Source: Baylisascaris procyonis
Taxonomy: Eukaryota; Nematoda; Chromadorea; Rhabditida; Ascarididae
DNA: 64,000 nt
Assembly (NCBI GenBank): GCA_037389465.1
Contig: JAZARR010000297.1
Span: 248,001-312,000, forward strand
Direction of reading: 5' to 3'
Shown: one piece after another, positions 47,401 to 59,119 of the stretch
Layout: each line of letters opens with the position of its first letter
Numbering within the stretch: the stretch's first letter is position 1
Made by a program: the position numbers and the translations under genes
Notes under the pieces: model-generated
The model's input: the letters and a program-made list of their open reading frames with translations, nothing else
The model's database searches: none
What the model was told of the DNA's origin: nothing

Positions 47401-50400
47401 CTCAATTGCATTAATGATTCACCTAATTCATCAATGCATCAAATAATTCATCATTTAAAAAAAGAAGAAATATTTAGATGTTATTTTTCATAATCTTTAA
47501 TAAATTCATCGCAGAAAACATTTTCTTAGAATTTTTTATTATTTTTCGCCAAACGTTTTCCTCTTCTAAATATCAAAAAATATTTTTAAAATATCCCAAT
47601 GATAAATTAATTTCGAGATTCAAAATAAATTTTCCAATATTATCATAAAATAGAAATAATTCCTTTTTAATTTCTCTTCCACATTGCTTCTTAAATGTTC
47701 TTTAGCCACGAATACTAATTTGCAATTAGTATGCTCCTCGTTATTGCTCTCTTCTTTACTAAAGAATAAAATGACGCTTGAATTTGACAATTTATAGTGC
47801 TGCCTTTAATTTTTAGCCAAATAATTTGCGAAATAATATAAAAAATCGAAAAACTACTCGACTCCAGGTAACAGATATACATTAAATTATATACGTTCAT
47901 ATAAATATACATACAGATATAAACATAAATATAAAATATAAACATAAAATATAAATATAAATATAAATATAAAAGTAAATAGATATGCTATAAAATGCAA
48001 GTGGGAATGCTTTTACGAATATTTAATGATAAATTCCCGTGGGGGATGAAGGAATCGCAAGGATCACATCACTGACATGTTACAACATCTAACAAAAAAA
48101 AAGGAGTGACTCGCAGCAAACATTTCAATCACTTCTGAATCAACATAATTTCCACTTATAATCCCATCTGTAACACAACAACAATCAATTGATTTCGACT
48201 ATTATTAAAAATATAATAAAATAAAAAGAGCTAGTTAAATGATTATAAATTTTACTCAATCACTGTCATATACAAACAATAACATTAATAAAAATATACA
48301 AAAAAACGCCTTTAAATGAAAGATCCTCTCATTAAAAAAATAAAATAAAATAAAATAAAATAAAACATTTCACATCTCACTTCAATCATCTTATTTGCAA
48401 TTAACCCACTATTTGCGAGTATGACCCATTACTTGTGGGTCAAATATTCCATTGTACTCAAATATTTCAAATATCGAAATTCATAAACACATAGGTTTTG
48501 GTAAGCCCATAAAATCGCAAACATGACTTGCATCCTTGACCCCCTCAACCAGCCTCAATTTGAGGTCAACGCACAAACGGCTTCATAATAAAAAAAACTA
48601 GCAATATGAACAATTCCAATCGAACAGGGATATCTTTGATTTCAGGTTATATAAATATCTTCTTTGACCCACTTCTTCACCAAGAAATAAATTATCTCCT
48701 TTCAGGTGTCAAGAAAAATTTCAGATGTTGAAATCGCAAAAAGAAAATGTGCAAAAAATCATTTAAATATGGTGAAAATAAAGCAAAAAACCCTTAGATC
48801 CATATCTCCATGCATATAAATCAAGCAGCGCGAAATTTTTGACCACGCGATACGGCAAAAGGTGTTGTTTATAACAGGAACATTTAAGCGAGGCCACTCG
48901 ACGTAACTGTATTACGTTCATTTTACTAACTAATAAAAATATATCAAAAACAGAAAAATAATAAAAAAAACGAAAAACCACAATACAGGACAATTAGCAA
49001 ACATTTAAGATCAAAGTCCTCAACCAATGAATTAATAAAACAATGGCATACCTTTTCAGGTAAAGGCTTTTAATAAAGACTATCGCCCTCTCTTTATTTA
49101 ATATTCCCATATCTTCAATTGAATTAAAATTCAAACTAACCAACTGCAAGCGTCTTATATCCGGGAATTTGTCGATTTTTATATCGTTTTCGGCGTTGCA
49201 ATAAAATCTGTAGCACGTTCCCTTTACGCTTCAAAAAATGTGGATACTGAAAATAATAATTTCACTTATTATTTCATTCGATTATTCTACTTTCCATTCG
49301 GTTTCATGTCTTCAGAAATCCTTCAAAACAACCAAAAAAAAAAAAAAAATTTCTTCTATCTATTTCGCTGAAAAATACACAGTCATTGTGTGCTTTTTCT
49401 AAAATTCGATATGCAAATTTAATGTGCAATGAAAGGATAATACTAGAATTAGAGAATATCTCCATTCCTGACTCTAAATTCCTTTCCCCCTCTCCGACTT
49501 TAAACTATGAAATACAGTTTACTGTCGTGGATGCATGAAGAACGACGTTCGCCCGGTACTCCCGATGACCTTGAATGGTGTCATGATAACAACTCTCGAA
49601 TAGAGACGGCAGGATGGAGATAGACCAAAGAGAATGAGAGAGAGAGAAATGATAAAAGATTAGAATCACATCGTTGTTCTGCTTCTAACTGCACTAGGTT
49701 TCATCTGAACACTCTTGTTGATCGTGACAGTGAATTGCCTTTTCGTGCATCGATTCAAGTTTCCCTCAAATCTCAGCAGTATGACGCCCAAGATCCCTCA
49801 TCTAGTAAATGTTGTTGATCTATCGATTCAATTGTAAATCATTCCAGCAAATAAATAAAATCATTTTTGTTCAAATTTTTTAATTTTATAACAATTTAGT
49901 TGTATTAAATTATAACAGTAAATTGGCTATGCAGTCTTGGCATTTATTCACGTGTTGCACAACACCGATACATCCTCAACAATATACATTCAAACAGAAT
50001 TTCATAGATGCCTTTACGAAACAACCGGTTTTGCCTCGAAATAAACGCAGCCGGACTCCTCTCAAGGTCGCAACGATCAAGCAACCCATAATGATATATA
50101 AAAATGGCGCGTTTTACATTGTCCTTCGATGAGATATGTACAATTACAGCTTAAAGAGCTAGCTAGCAAAAACCACTAATGCTACTTGGGTTGATGGTGG
50201 GATATATGAATCTATGACGGATCCTCCATTAAATCCCTCCCTTATATCGTCTTAGGTAACGTTAATATGCACCACATTTTATCAATCTACCTATGCAATA
50301 AGCAGCTACCGTATTATTCTAATCAAGTACAGTAACCAAAAGTGTACTATGCCGCCACCAACTTTGATGCCACGAAGTATAAAAATAGAGAAACAATAGG

Positions 50401-53400
50401 AAAAAGACAACAAAAAAAGATGTAAACAAGATAGTAGGAGGCAAGAGGCGAAGGGGCAGGCAGAGGAAATTTCATTCTTCAAAGCCAAAAATTTATTCAA
50501 ACTTTTTTAATCGATCGCAAAATTATTTAATCGAATTTTTTCTCAAAAACATAAAAATGCAAATCTTTTTCGCATGTAAATTTCTACCCTTGAAATAGTG
50601 TTATGCAAATTTTTGAGTTCTTTCCCAAATCAAATTTTCAATAACTAATACAAACTACAAAGATTATACACCAATTAGACTATCTGAAATCTAATATAAG
50701 TGATTAAAAAAATAACTTAAATGACGTACCTGAATAGTGAATGAAATATTCAGGTCAACGTCGAGTTTTCCATTGATTGCTGTTACCGCAAAATCGTTGC
50801 TTCGAAGTGTTCGTTTATAACCCTAAAAACAATAAATTAGCATATTCCTAGCTTATATCTCTAATAATAGACGGGGGAAGCCTTCTAAGTGACCGGTCGA
50901 TGCCTTCTAAATGACCGGTCGATGCCTTCTAAATGACCGATCGATGCCTTCTAAATGACCATCCAATGGACCCGACAGCAAACTTACTAAATCTATTAAA
51001 ATATAAGCATCACCTATTGAGACTCAATTAATTCCTTTAATTTATTATCCCACTGATCTATGAGGTTTAATAAATATTTCAATGAATAGGAAACTGTAAA
51101 CGGAAATTATATAAGGTAGAGAGACAGAATTGAAGGTAAAATTAAAACGGTAGAAAAACTGAGGTAATGGGATCATAAAAATATTTGAACGCTTCGATCT
51201 TGTTATCGAATAAACATTCACTAACGACATCGATTGCCCACTTGCATTGATTGCATCATAAAACCAAAACGTTTAAAATGCCCCATAAGATGAAAAATGA
51301 AAACATGAATCATACAACGTGACAGACAAATCGCGTTATTGATTTTCTTTTTCATAGAAGACCGACCGATTGCACAAATGATCCGATAAACAACGCGATA
51401 AATTCTAGTGAAAAATCGGAGATGAAAAATTAGGTAACACATCGTGCTAGTGATTTTCTTCTTTACAGACCGACCGATTGCACAAATGATTCGATAAATA
51501 ATACGATAAAATCGTGTAGCATATGGACGGTGCAAAAATGCAATCAAATACTCATCAACCACCTAAGCTATGATAGGTTTTATATACAAAAAATTGTTTG
51601 TAAACAAAATTATGCGCTTATAAAAAAAAACATTGAAAATTAAATAAAAAATTTTCAAATAAAGAATCTTTCCTTGTAAAATTTCACGAAAAATAAATTT
51701 CATCAATGAGAAAACATTTATGGGAAGGAAAAAATGATACCAGAATCAATAATAATATAAATATTATAATCAACGGCACACTAATAATATGCGGTTATCG
51801 TTGAAACAAGCAAACACATCATCGAGCGTATGATAACAACTGATAACCAATGATAATAAGTTTAAATTCCAATCACATAGTTTTGCTTCTTTTCGACTAT
51901 TTAGTCGATATAAACACAATTATATAGACCAAATGATCTCAGATTTTATAAAAATCACTAAAACTCTTTTAAAAAACCATTTGAAAATCGATAAAACATA
52001 CAAAGAAAAGCCGTATAAACTGTAAAAAATTTTTTTATAAAAGAGCTATCAAAATCTTATAGAGAAAAACCATAAAATTACGCATGAAAATCATAAAATT
52101 GCACAGAGAAAAATTAAACCATATAAAGGAAAATTTAGATTTTGAAACAGATTTTAGCAACTTTTACGACCAATTCATCAATCCTTCACGCCGCATCCCC
52201 CTCCCCCTCCCTCCCCCACAACCTGCCTCTCCCACCACCCCCCCCTCCCTTGTTCCTATTTAAGAATTTCCCTGTGAATATCTAAAATTCAATTTTTGAG
52301 CATCATCATTCCCATCTACTGCTTAAAAACTGCTATTACGCTATTATTTTGCTGATGATACTCACATCGTTTCTGCTCGTTCTTTTCAAATGCCATTACT
52401 ATTTTCGAATATTTGAATCACGTTAGAATTTCCTACGCTAAAATCCCCAACCTGAAATTGGATAAGTGGAAATAGAAGGTACCATCCTCACCTCTATCTT
52501 TTCAGAAAACAAGTACCAAAACCCTTCTAATAAAATCAAAAAGCAATTCAGCAATGCTTTCACTCTGCATCAATCATTTTCACTACCATCGATCATCAAT
52601 TCATGCGTTCAATCGTTCAAAGTGCATCTCATAAACAAAAGTACAGAAAAAGTAACAAGAGATCAATGAACCTAGTTGAAAGGTTGCAACAGACAATACA
52701 AAGTAATGAAATAATCAGACATCCTTACCCTAACAGCTCATATAGGTAAGTGCAGATGACGACTCACTATATAGTTAAAACTCCTTTCAAGAAAAAAAAA
52801 AACAAGTTAGTCAGGTTTAAACTTAATAATATAAATATTGTCCTCTCGTTGGCAATAATAGATAGTCAAACCATTAGAAAAAAAGGATAAAAGAAGGATT
52901 TGTATACCTGAGTAAGAATAAAAATAAATAAATAAGTGATTTACCTGTAATTTGACTGTAACAACAAGAGTACAGTTATGATCAGGAAAAGAATTGATAG
53001 TGAGCCTTGATAATGCCATCGTGAACATCCTGCAATACAACAAAAATCACTCAATCTGCCAAGAATAACGCATAAATCATCGATTCAATCGATAATATGC
53101 AAATTTTGATTGCATCTAATATGCAAATTTTGATCGCATTACCTATTTGATTTCTAACTTCGAACTGCATCAGATACCATATCAATTTGTACAGATGGTT
53201 GGCCAAAATTACTGATTATATTGCAATAAAATTTAACTTCTATTTTCAAAATTCTAACACACAAAAATGATGAATTTTTAACAATGATGTGTTAAATTTA
53301 ACACGATAACGTGTTAAATTTAACACAACAATCTGAATACATCACCAAATATAGATCGGTGAAGTGAAGATATTGACATATCTCTGCAATAAATTCAAAG

Positions 53401-56400
53401 CATAAAAAATCGGAATGCAAACTGACAGATATATCAGAAACGAATGAAAAAGATAACACAAATGGTCGCCATTGTAATCGCTTTCTAAAGGAAACAACTT
53501 GCAATCTGAATGCCGCACTGTCCTTAAAAAGTAATGTAAACATTTGCGGTGCAACACACTTATCTCAACCATCAATCAACGTTGGTATTTCGACGTTCTC
53601 TTCAATAATAATAAATAGATAGCTACCAAACAAATGTGAGCGCAACTACAGTCAGAACTGCATACTGAGGTGGGGGGGGGGGGGAGGGGAGCGGAAATTC
53701 AGCTCCGGAGCTTTAAAAAAATTCAGGAGCAAAAGTTGGGTGTAGAAATGCACAACAAAGAAGCCCACTCAGGATCCATCTGTCAGTTATTCAGGCCAAC
53801 CAATCGAAAGATGAATCTACAACTGTATGAGGTTTAAATCGTCCAATCCCACCCACGCCAATTTCAGTCAAACGATTTCGAGCTTTGTTCTCTAAAAAAT
53901 ACGACGTCATCTAAGAAGTGCTAGAACGAATAATCTCACCAATGTCTAAATGAATAAAAGTTATCCCGTTGCCTAAGTTTTCATTTATCAAATCATATTC
54001 AATATATTTAATAAAAATGTTTTACAGAAACGAAAGCCAGTAAAGTGAATGCAAAATTTTATAGAAGACTGGCTCCGACAACGAAAATTTTTTAATATAA
54101 GGATTTGATACACCAAACACTATGGAACGACCAGCACTTAGCGCATATATTTGGAGGTGCTCCAATAATTGCGAATTACCAATACCATTCCCCAAAAAAT
54201 CGCCTATGAATCGCAAAAAAACCTTTCCGAACTTCGCCAACAATATCCGCTCATGAAAGTAAGACTGAACGAGGTAGACTGGAATTATTCAACTTCCTTC
54301 CCGTCGGGTATATTCGCGGAGATGATTGAAACATAGAAATTATCGCCATAAAGAAAAAATTATTTACAGGTATGCTTAGAATAGCTTGACGTTGCAATAC
54401 TTCCGCTAGTATAAAAAAAAAATATTATTATAAAATATAAGCTCTACTAAATAATATATCAGTTTAAATTACATTAGAATTAAATTATATAAGTTTTACG
54501 AATAAAGAGCACTATAAAAATGTATGCAATAAACGCGAAATGGGTACACTCAAAGAGTGCACAATAATAAAATGACAATTGAATGCAAAAACACAACGAT
54601 CCCCTATCGTCGATGAGTCAGCACTGACTGAGTTGTTGCTGCCAGACACGCTTTCAAAACTGCCCATTCATCCATTCACTGTATAACAAATTTATTATGA
54701 ATCAACCAACTCCGTCTAATTCAATCTCATTCGGGAAATGGATCCGATTTAATCGACCGTCATATTTAGGAAAACAAAAATCGATTCCGGATCAGTTTAA
54801 ACCTATTTAAGTATTCAACGATTAATTCAGAAGATGATCTACGAAATTCATTGTAGTTCATCGAAAAAATAAACATTTTTCACTTAACCCTACGCAATCT
54901 GATATCACTCATCTTGCAGTCTAAAGTTTTTCCCCATTGTAATTCCTCTTCACAATCACTATTATTATAAAATATCGTTGTGCATTACGATAAAGTGTTT
55001 TGCAGCGGTATAGTCATTTTCCGTTTATTGACATACAGTCGGCAGCTGGTACTGCTTTCACCATTACATTTTTTTTTTTTTTTGATGACAACCCGTCGAA
55101 TTAAATTCATGGAAAATTCCGTGCGCCTTTTCTCTTCTAATTCTACCTAACAACGGCGGCCACAGACTATATACATATTCCAAAATGGCTTACTGGTTGT
55201 GCTTGCAAATGATGAACAAAAATCATAAAGGTGAGAGAAGGCGGAGGGAATAGAGAGGGAGAGGGGAAGGGAAGGTGGGCACCTTTTTTGCATAGACTTG
55301 AAAGAATCAACGAGCATACAGGATGAATCAACCCAAGATTTAGATGCCTATATGCTATCTTTCCTCACCTAAAACTCAAGTTGTGCTATGGTATTTCATT
55401 ACGTTTGCAACAACACTTTCCTCAATCAAAATATCTCAAAAGAAAAAAGGGTTATCCAATATTCCCAAAATTCGAGATATACCTATATCTCTACTCAAAA
55501 GTATCAACTAAAAATGTACCAAACAACTATCCTCTATAATCGAAAAGACCCGACAACATTAATACTAAAAAATGTAAAACCTTATAGTGCTTAAGTTTAA
55601 GTTATTAGAGATTCCATCACTTCATTTCAAATTCTCCAAAATCATCAAAATTCGAAATATACTTAAAACTCAAACTTCAAATATTGTTCACTACAATCGA
55701 TGATGAATATAAAATGCAACCAAATTATGCAAACACCCCATTACTATATAAGGAACGAAAATTGCTTGAAGATAACAAACACCACTATCGGTAGAATTAA
55801 TATACGACACAAGATGTCATGATATAGCAGTAAGTATATATCAGTAGATAGCTATTTTAGAACTGAGAATACAACTGATCTTATCTCACATTATTAGGCA
55901 TCAATTTCATTATCTCAAAGCCTAACTTACAACTCAGTGAAAATTTTATTAATTTTCTGAAATTCTTTTAAAAAAATTTCCCTATCAAATATCACTATTA
56001 TTACTTATTATTATAGCTTTTACTACTGCAGTCCACGTCTAGGCAAGGCAACTTCGAAATGCTCCCCATTCAGAAAAAATTTGTTGACCATCAAAAAACT
56101 TACTTCACTACAGTGTCTTAAATTTAAAACTTAACAACGAATAGCATATCGTTTCAACTGCGATAATGCCAAACTCATACACCACATTAAAATAGTCGAA
56201 AAAAATTCCGATGAAAACCTGCGCATAAGGCCTCGTAACTAGCCTGAAAACCTCGTAACTATATATATATATATATATATATAATCAAACATATATACTA
56301 TCGCGGTCGCATAATTACAAACCTACTTGTAAAGCCATAATGCTTCACAGCACCCTATTTGATTGAGGATACCGTTAAGCCGCCGGATCAGAGTCAGTGA

Positions 56401-57075
56401 AATTGTAGAGGATATGTGAAAGGAATCACCTCTCTCAAGCCTACTCTCGATCAAATCACTGTGAGGGGTGATCACCGACGTTTACCAACAGCGATTTGCC
56501 AATACGAGAGGCTCGCCGATTATTTCTATGCTCCCATCACTCATAAACTTAAAGAAATTACCAAAGCAATAATGACCTCCTTTTTCTTATATTTTTTTAC
56601 TAGTACATCCCTCATTACGTACATAAATAAACATCACCTATTGCATAATAATCAACAATTACTATCAAAAATAATACATCAATATTCATTAATAAACTCC
56701 AAAAGTCTGTGAGATTACATTGTGATGTCAGTCGGATCAAGCATTATGGCCGAAGGAAAATATTATGGAAAAGGTGCGGGGGAAACGCAAAACGATGCGC
56801 AAAGTGAATAATAAATTTACAGTCAAACACTCGATAACAACAGGAATAATGACGTATGTATTAAAGTGTTCTATTGAAACCTCAATAAAATCGTTTCATA
56901 AACATCAAATCAACTGCTTCCAACGATCACTGCACCCATTATCATCCATCACTTTCCCTACCCGAAACACACTCCCCAAAAGAAAATACCTTTGAACAGC
57001 GCCTGCTGATGCCCGATCAGTCTCCCAATTTGCGAATAGCCGCATTGGTACAATACGATTGCTGGTGTTCTCCAT
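33748..57075 (-). CDS. pacs-1: PACS orthologue (phosphofurin acidic cluster sorting protein), complete, 18 coding exons
   Basis: PACS proteins are cytosolic sorting adaptors that bind acidic-cluster cargo and link it to AP-1, GGA and CK2 in TGN/endosome traffic. Exons on the minus strand: 57075-56990, 53029-52945, 50822-50730, 49246-49141, 46539-46441, 44850-44661, 43931-43822, 42199-41981, 41431-41332, 40991-40748, 40035-39857, 39591-39457, 38724-38509, 38218-38095, 37572-37450, 36401-36183, 34864-34780, 33872-33748. The model totals 2538 nt (845 residues plus TGA), near the length of vertebrate PACS1/PACS2 (about 890-960), with consistent phases throughout. It has a near-complete cargo-binding region, an acidic CK2-like cluster and the conserved C-terminal PACS domain. 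The acceptors of exons 15 and 16 (both TTGAAG/G) are unusual. Assignment to the PACS family is firm; PACS1 versus PACS2 orthology cannot be decided here. Confidence 0.96.
33995..34105. repeat. Diverged tandem duplication in the last PACS intron
   Basis: Two roughly 50-bp copies share CTCTCYCATTRAACCTCAG and the following TTNTRCGRYRAGGATRCT. The divergence indicates an older duplication. Confidence 0.65.
37071..37144. repeat. (AT)n microsatellite
   Basis: A perfect alternating AT run of about 37 dinucleotides in a PACS intron, between exons 15 and 16. Confidence 0.98.
38095..40991 (-). CDS. pacs-1: PACS exons 10-14: conserved C-terminal PACS domain, first part
   Basis: Exons 40991-40748, 40035-39857, 39591-39457, 38724-38509 and 38218-38095 encode about residues 363-662. 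Exon 10 is a Ser/Pro-rich linker. Conserved stretches are [20 protein letters not shown], then [20 protein letters not shown] with NKSTDW (vertebrate [27 protein letters not shown]), [12 protein letters not shown] (vertebrate HQLPVAEAMLTC), and [18 protein letters not shown] (vertebrate KFIPFIGVVKVGLVEDS). Exon 11 joins exon 12 directly (QKF to CNSSS), as in vertebrates. An additional spliceable open segment at 39714-39630 was left out because including it causes a premature stop. Confidence 0.94.
39630..39714 (-). other. Spliceable open segment in PACS intron 11 (possible poison exon)
   Basis: An 85-nt segment with an acceptor (CCTTTAG/G) and a donor (AAG/GTATTT) reads openly from exon 11, giving [20 protein letters not shown]. 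It leaves phase 0, so exon 12 would then begin CTG TAA, a stop. Vertebrate homology supports skipping it. It is either chance or a regulated exon that triggers nonsense-mediated decay. Confidence 0.3.
41332..44850 (-). CDS. pacs-1: PACS exons 6-9: acidic autoregulatory cluster and middle region
   Basis: Exons 44850-44661, 43931-43822, 42199-41981 and 41431-41332 encode about residues 157-363. Exon 6 contains [20 protein letters not shown] Ser directly before an acidic run matches the CK2-phosphorylated autoregulatory site of vertebrate PACS1 (NYSEEEEESF). Exon 7 has [20 protein letters not shown] (vertebrate [20 protein letters not shown]). Exon 8 has SDSGPEM followed by [10 protein letters not shown] (vertebrate SDSGPEMEE and PKPKLKPFF). 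The exon 8 donor was placed at TCGG/GTGCAA rather than the nearer AGG/GTAATC, because only the former gives an open phase into exon 9. Confidence 0.93.
41476..41503. repeat. (AAAT)n microsatellite
   Basis: About seven tandem AAAT units immediately upstream, in the gene's direction, of PACS exon 9. Confidence 0.9.
41833..41884. repeat. (AT)n microsatellite
   Basis: About 26 AT dinucleotides just past the PACS exon 8 donor (41981), inside the following intron. Confidence 0.97.
44441..44538. repeat. (TTTA)n microsatellite with interruptions
   Basis: A perfect core of TTTA units at 44444-44497, then interrupted copies. It lies in the PACS intron after exon 6. Confidence 0.95.
46441..57075 (-). 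CDS. pacs-1: PACS exons 1-5: furin/cargo-binding region (FBR)
   Basis: Exons 57075-56990, 53029-52945, 50822-50730, 49246-49141 and 46539-46441 encode residues 1-157. The N terminus, [15 protein letters not shown], corresponds to vertebrate NLYATWEVDRSSP. Exon 3 begins [11 protein letters not shown] (vertebrate GSKRILRSNEI). Exon 4 is the most conserved: [20 protein letters not shown], then [16 protein letters not shown]. Exon 5 starts VNLAEILQ (vertebrate INMAEVMQ). In characterised PACS proteins this domain binds cargo acidic clusters and adaptors. Vertebrate PACS1 carries a long Gly/Pro/Ser-rich N-terminal extension; here only nine residues precede PMRLF. Confidence 0.95.
47925..47975. repeat. 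AT-rich repeat of ATAAAT units
   Basis: Tandem ATAAATAT-like hexamers with one longer duplicated block (AAACATAAAATATAA). It lies in the PACS intron after exon 4. Confidence 0.8.
49531..49623 (+). CDS. Short coding-like open frame in a PACS intron, doubtful
   Basis: A 30-residue plus-strand frame (ATG 49531, TAG 49621) contains [15 protein letters not shown] and lies in a patch clearly less AT-rich than the intron around it. An AATACAG acceptor-like site precedes it at about 49517. The minus strand of the same patch is also partly open and ends in a CACGACA/GTAAAC donor-like site. No homology was recognised. It could be a small ORF, a cryptic PACS exon, or chance. Confidence 0.15.
   Translation: MHEERRSPGTPDDLEWCHDNNSRIETAGWR
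50880..50967. repeat. 22-bp tandem repeat, four copies
   Basis: Four adjacent units of GCCTTCTAAATGACCGGTCG plus AT. Divergence rises toward the 3' end; the last copy reads ATGACCATCCAAT. It lies in the PACS intron 60 bp upstream of exon 3. Confidence 0.96.
51320..51515. repeat. Diverged tandem duplication, about 110-bp period
   Basis: Two blocks share GACCGACCGATTGCACAAAT followed by GATYCGATAAA and the upstream TGATTTTCTT. They lie in PACS intron 2. Confidence 0.85.
53289..53326. repeat. Two identical 16-bp palindromes, 6 bp apart
   Basis: GTGTTAAATTTAACAC at 53289-53304 is repeated exactly at 53311-53326, separated by GATAAC. Each is a perfect palindrome. They lie in PACS intron 1, about 260 bp upstream of exon 2. 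Confidence 0.97.
53672..53684. repeat. Poly-G tract (G13)
   Basis: A homopolymer of G followed by AGGGGAG in PACS intron 1. Confidence 0.9.
56261..56283. repeat. Short (AT)n run after a duplicated 10-mer
   Basis: About 11 AT units directly follow a second copy of CCTCGTAACT; the first copy is at 56231-56240. Confidence 0.9.
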
Positions 57076-57110
57076 TTCGAATGCACTCTTATGAACTAAA
57101 AACAGCAATA
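57076..57110 (-). promoter_or_regulatory. Splice acceptor about 22 nt upstream of the PACS start codon (candidate trans-splice site)
   Basis: On the minus strand the sequence TATTGCTGTTTTTAG precedes TTCATAAGAGTGCATTCGAA and the ATG. It is a strong polypyrimidine-AG acceptor close to the start. This suggests spliced-leader addition or a 5' untranslated intron whose upstream exon is not identifiable here. Confidence 0.5.
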
Positions 57111-59003
57111 CAATCAGCGATCGGTTAAATAAACATAGAACGAATATTCGATTAAACAACAAATATCGCATAAAATTATATTAATCAATTTATGTATATT
57201 GAACAATCAACTACTTCCCGAGTTATAAATATTAAGAAACTGAGCATAAAAAATCAAAGATGTGAATTCGTTACATCAAAGAAAACACCATAACTCCTAA
57301 TCAAACCTTAAATTATAACTACATTTAAAGATGTTAGGTGGTAAGAAAAAAACCTCGAAGAGTACTGAAATCAGGAGTTTCAAGAAATCTACTATAAAAC
57401 CAGACTGCGAAAACAATCACTCATCAAGAACAAAACATCTCAACGATCCCCTTCTTTCAAACTTTCATCGTTATTAAAATTTATTTTTTATACTCTCCTG
57501 AATTTAAAATTGCCAAAAAAAAAAAATTCACCGCCACGTCGTGCTAGTTCATATATTTGCCTCTAGCTTGAGCTCCTGCTTGCCTCTAGCTCGAGCTCTT
57601 GTAGCTAGAGCTAGAAAATACGAAATGCAGAAAATATAGCACAAGAGATGACATTTGAAAGCAACACTCGAATGTGTCAATCACTTATGTGATGAGGGGT
57701 CAGCTCTACACACATAAAAGTCTAAAATTTCTTCTGCACTTCGCAATTGGTTTGGCCATAAAAAAACAACTTTTTCGAAGATCTGCATCAACGGTCGGAA
57801 TATTCTAAATATGAAAATATTATTACTGCAGGAGTCAAAATACAAAAAACGATATAGCGCCAATCCCACTTGCATGCCTCCTCATTCTAGTTATATTTAT
57901 CGCTTATTCTTAATTCCTTTGAAATATAAACAACACAATAATCGCTCAGCGATGACATCTTTAAATAATTTCATTGCACTATCACTGTTCTCTATAAATA
58001 CTTTCCTAGGGTGTTACCTTTTTAGTGAACAAATCGGTTACGAAGACCTTTCATTGCATTTAAAATCTGGGAATATCACAAATGCCACGACAAAAGCGCC
58101 ATTCCATAAGATCCATCATCGACAGCAAAAGCTGTACCCAATAAAATTCATTGCTTATCATATTCATCATTCACATATCAAAATACATTCAATAAATAAA
58201 CATCGCCTAAATGTTGAACAGCACAAATAATTCCCACAAATATGGGCAGATGGACACTTCTACCTGCCCATAAATATCGAAATAAGCATCTCATACGCTA
58301 AACCCCTTTAGTTAACTTAAAAAATAGATGGGCAGAGAAATGAATGAATCTGAATACACAGGTAAATAAAGAAGAGTGAGGGAATTTGTATTGGAAAATT
58401 TAAAAAAAAAAAAAAACGAGAGTAGATGTGACTTTATTATATGCTGACAGCAAGCTGTTCATAACGAATCGACCATCCATAGCTAGTAAAATGAATACAT
58501 AAAAAAGCGTCTGTAGTGGAGCACAAAGACAGCTGTTCCGTGCCTTTTTTTTTCTCCTTTGATAAAGCTTTTGTCTGCAAAGTATGTTTTCCGGTCGCTC
58601 GCAGTAATAAAAGAAACGAGTTTTTTGTTTGAAATGTTCGATGAACTCAACTGAACGTCAACGACACAGACACGTATATAACATCATCACTGACGTACCT
58701 AGTAACTTCTTCCCAGGTGGGTTCAAGTCGTTGCTTATCGAAATACTGAAAAAGCAAAAAAAAAAAACTTGGAACGATGCGAAATTTCGAAAATTTATAA
58801 AACGAGAAAAGTGGAATGTGTTAAATTTTTAGCAAATCCAGAAAACGTTCGCTAACAAGATTTACATAATGGAAACAGCTATAAAAATATGCATATTATA
58901 ACATTGCCTAAAGCCTACTCAATTGGTAATGATAACATATAGGAGGCTGCTTTCATTTAGACATACAGTTTGTCACTATTCCTTATAGATGCGTATACAC
59001 CTC

Positions 59004-59119
59004 ACATCCAATCACCATCGTACCATAATGTAACATCCAATCACCATCGTACCATAATATAACATCCAATCACCATCGTACCATAATGTAACATCCAATC
59101 ACCATCGTACCATAATGTA
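59004..59119. repeat. 29-bp tandem repeat, four copies
   Basis: Units are ACATCCAATCACCATCGTAC followed by CATAATGTA; one copy has a single change (ATAATATA). A further isolated partial copy (CATCGTACCATAATGTAA) lies at about 59205-59222, pointing to past expansion and decay. Confidence 0.97.

Noticed and set aside
57811..58230. 139-codon plus-strand open frame
   Set aside because: Longest simple open frame in the window, but its composition is typical of AT-rich non-coding DNA (Lys, Asn, Ile, His) and it has no motif.
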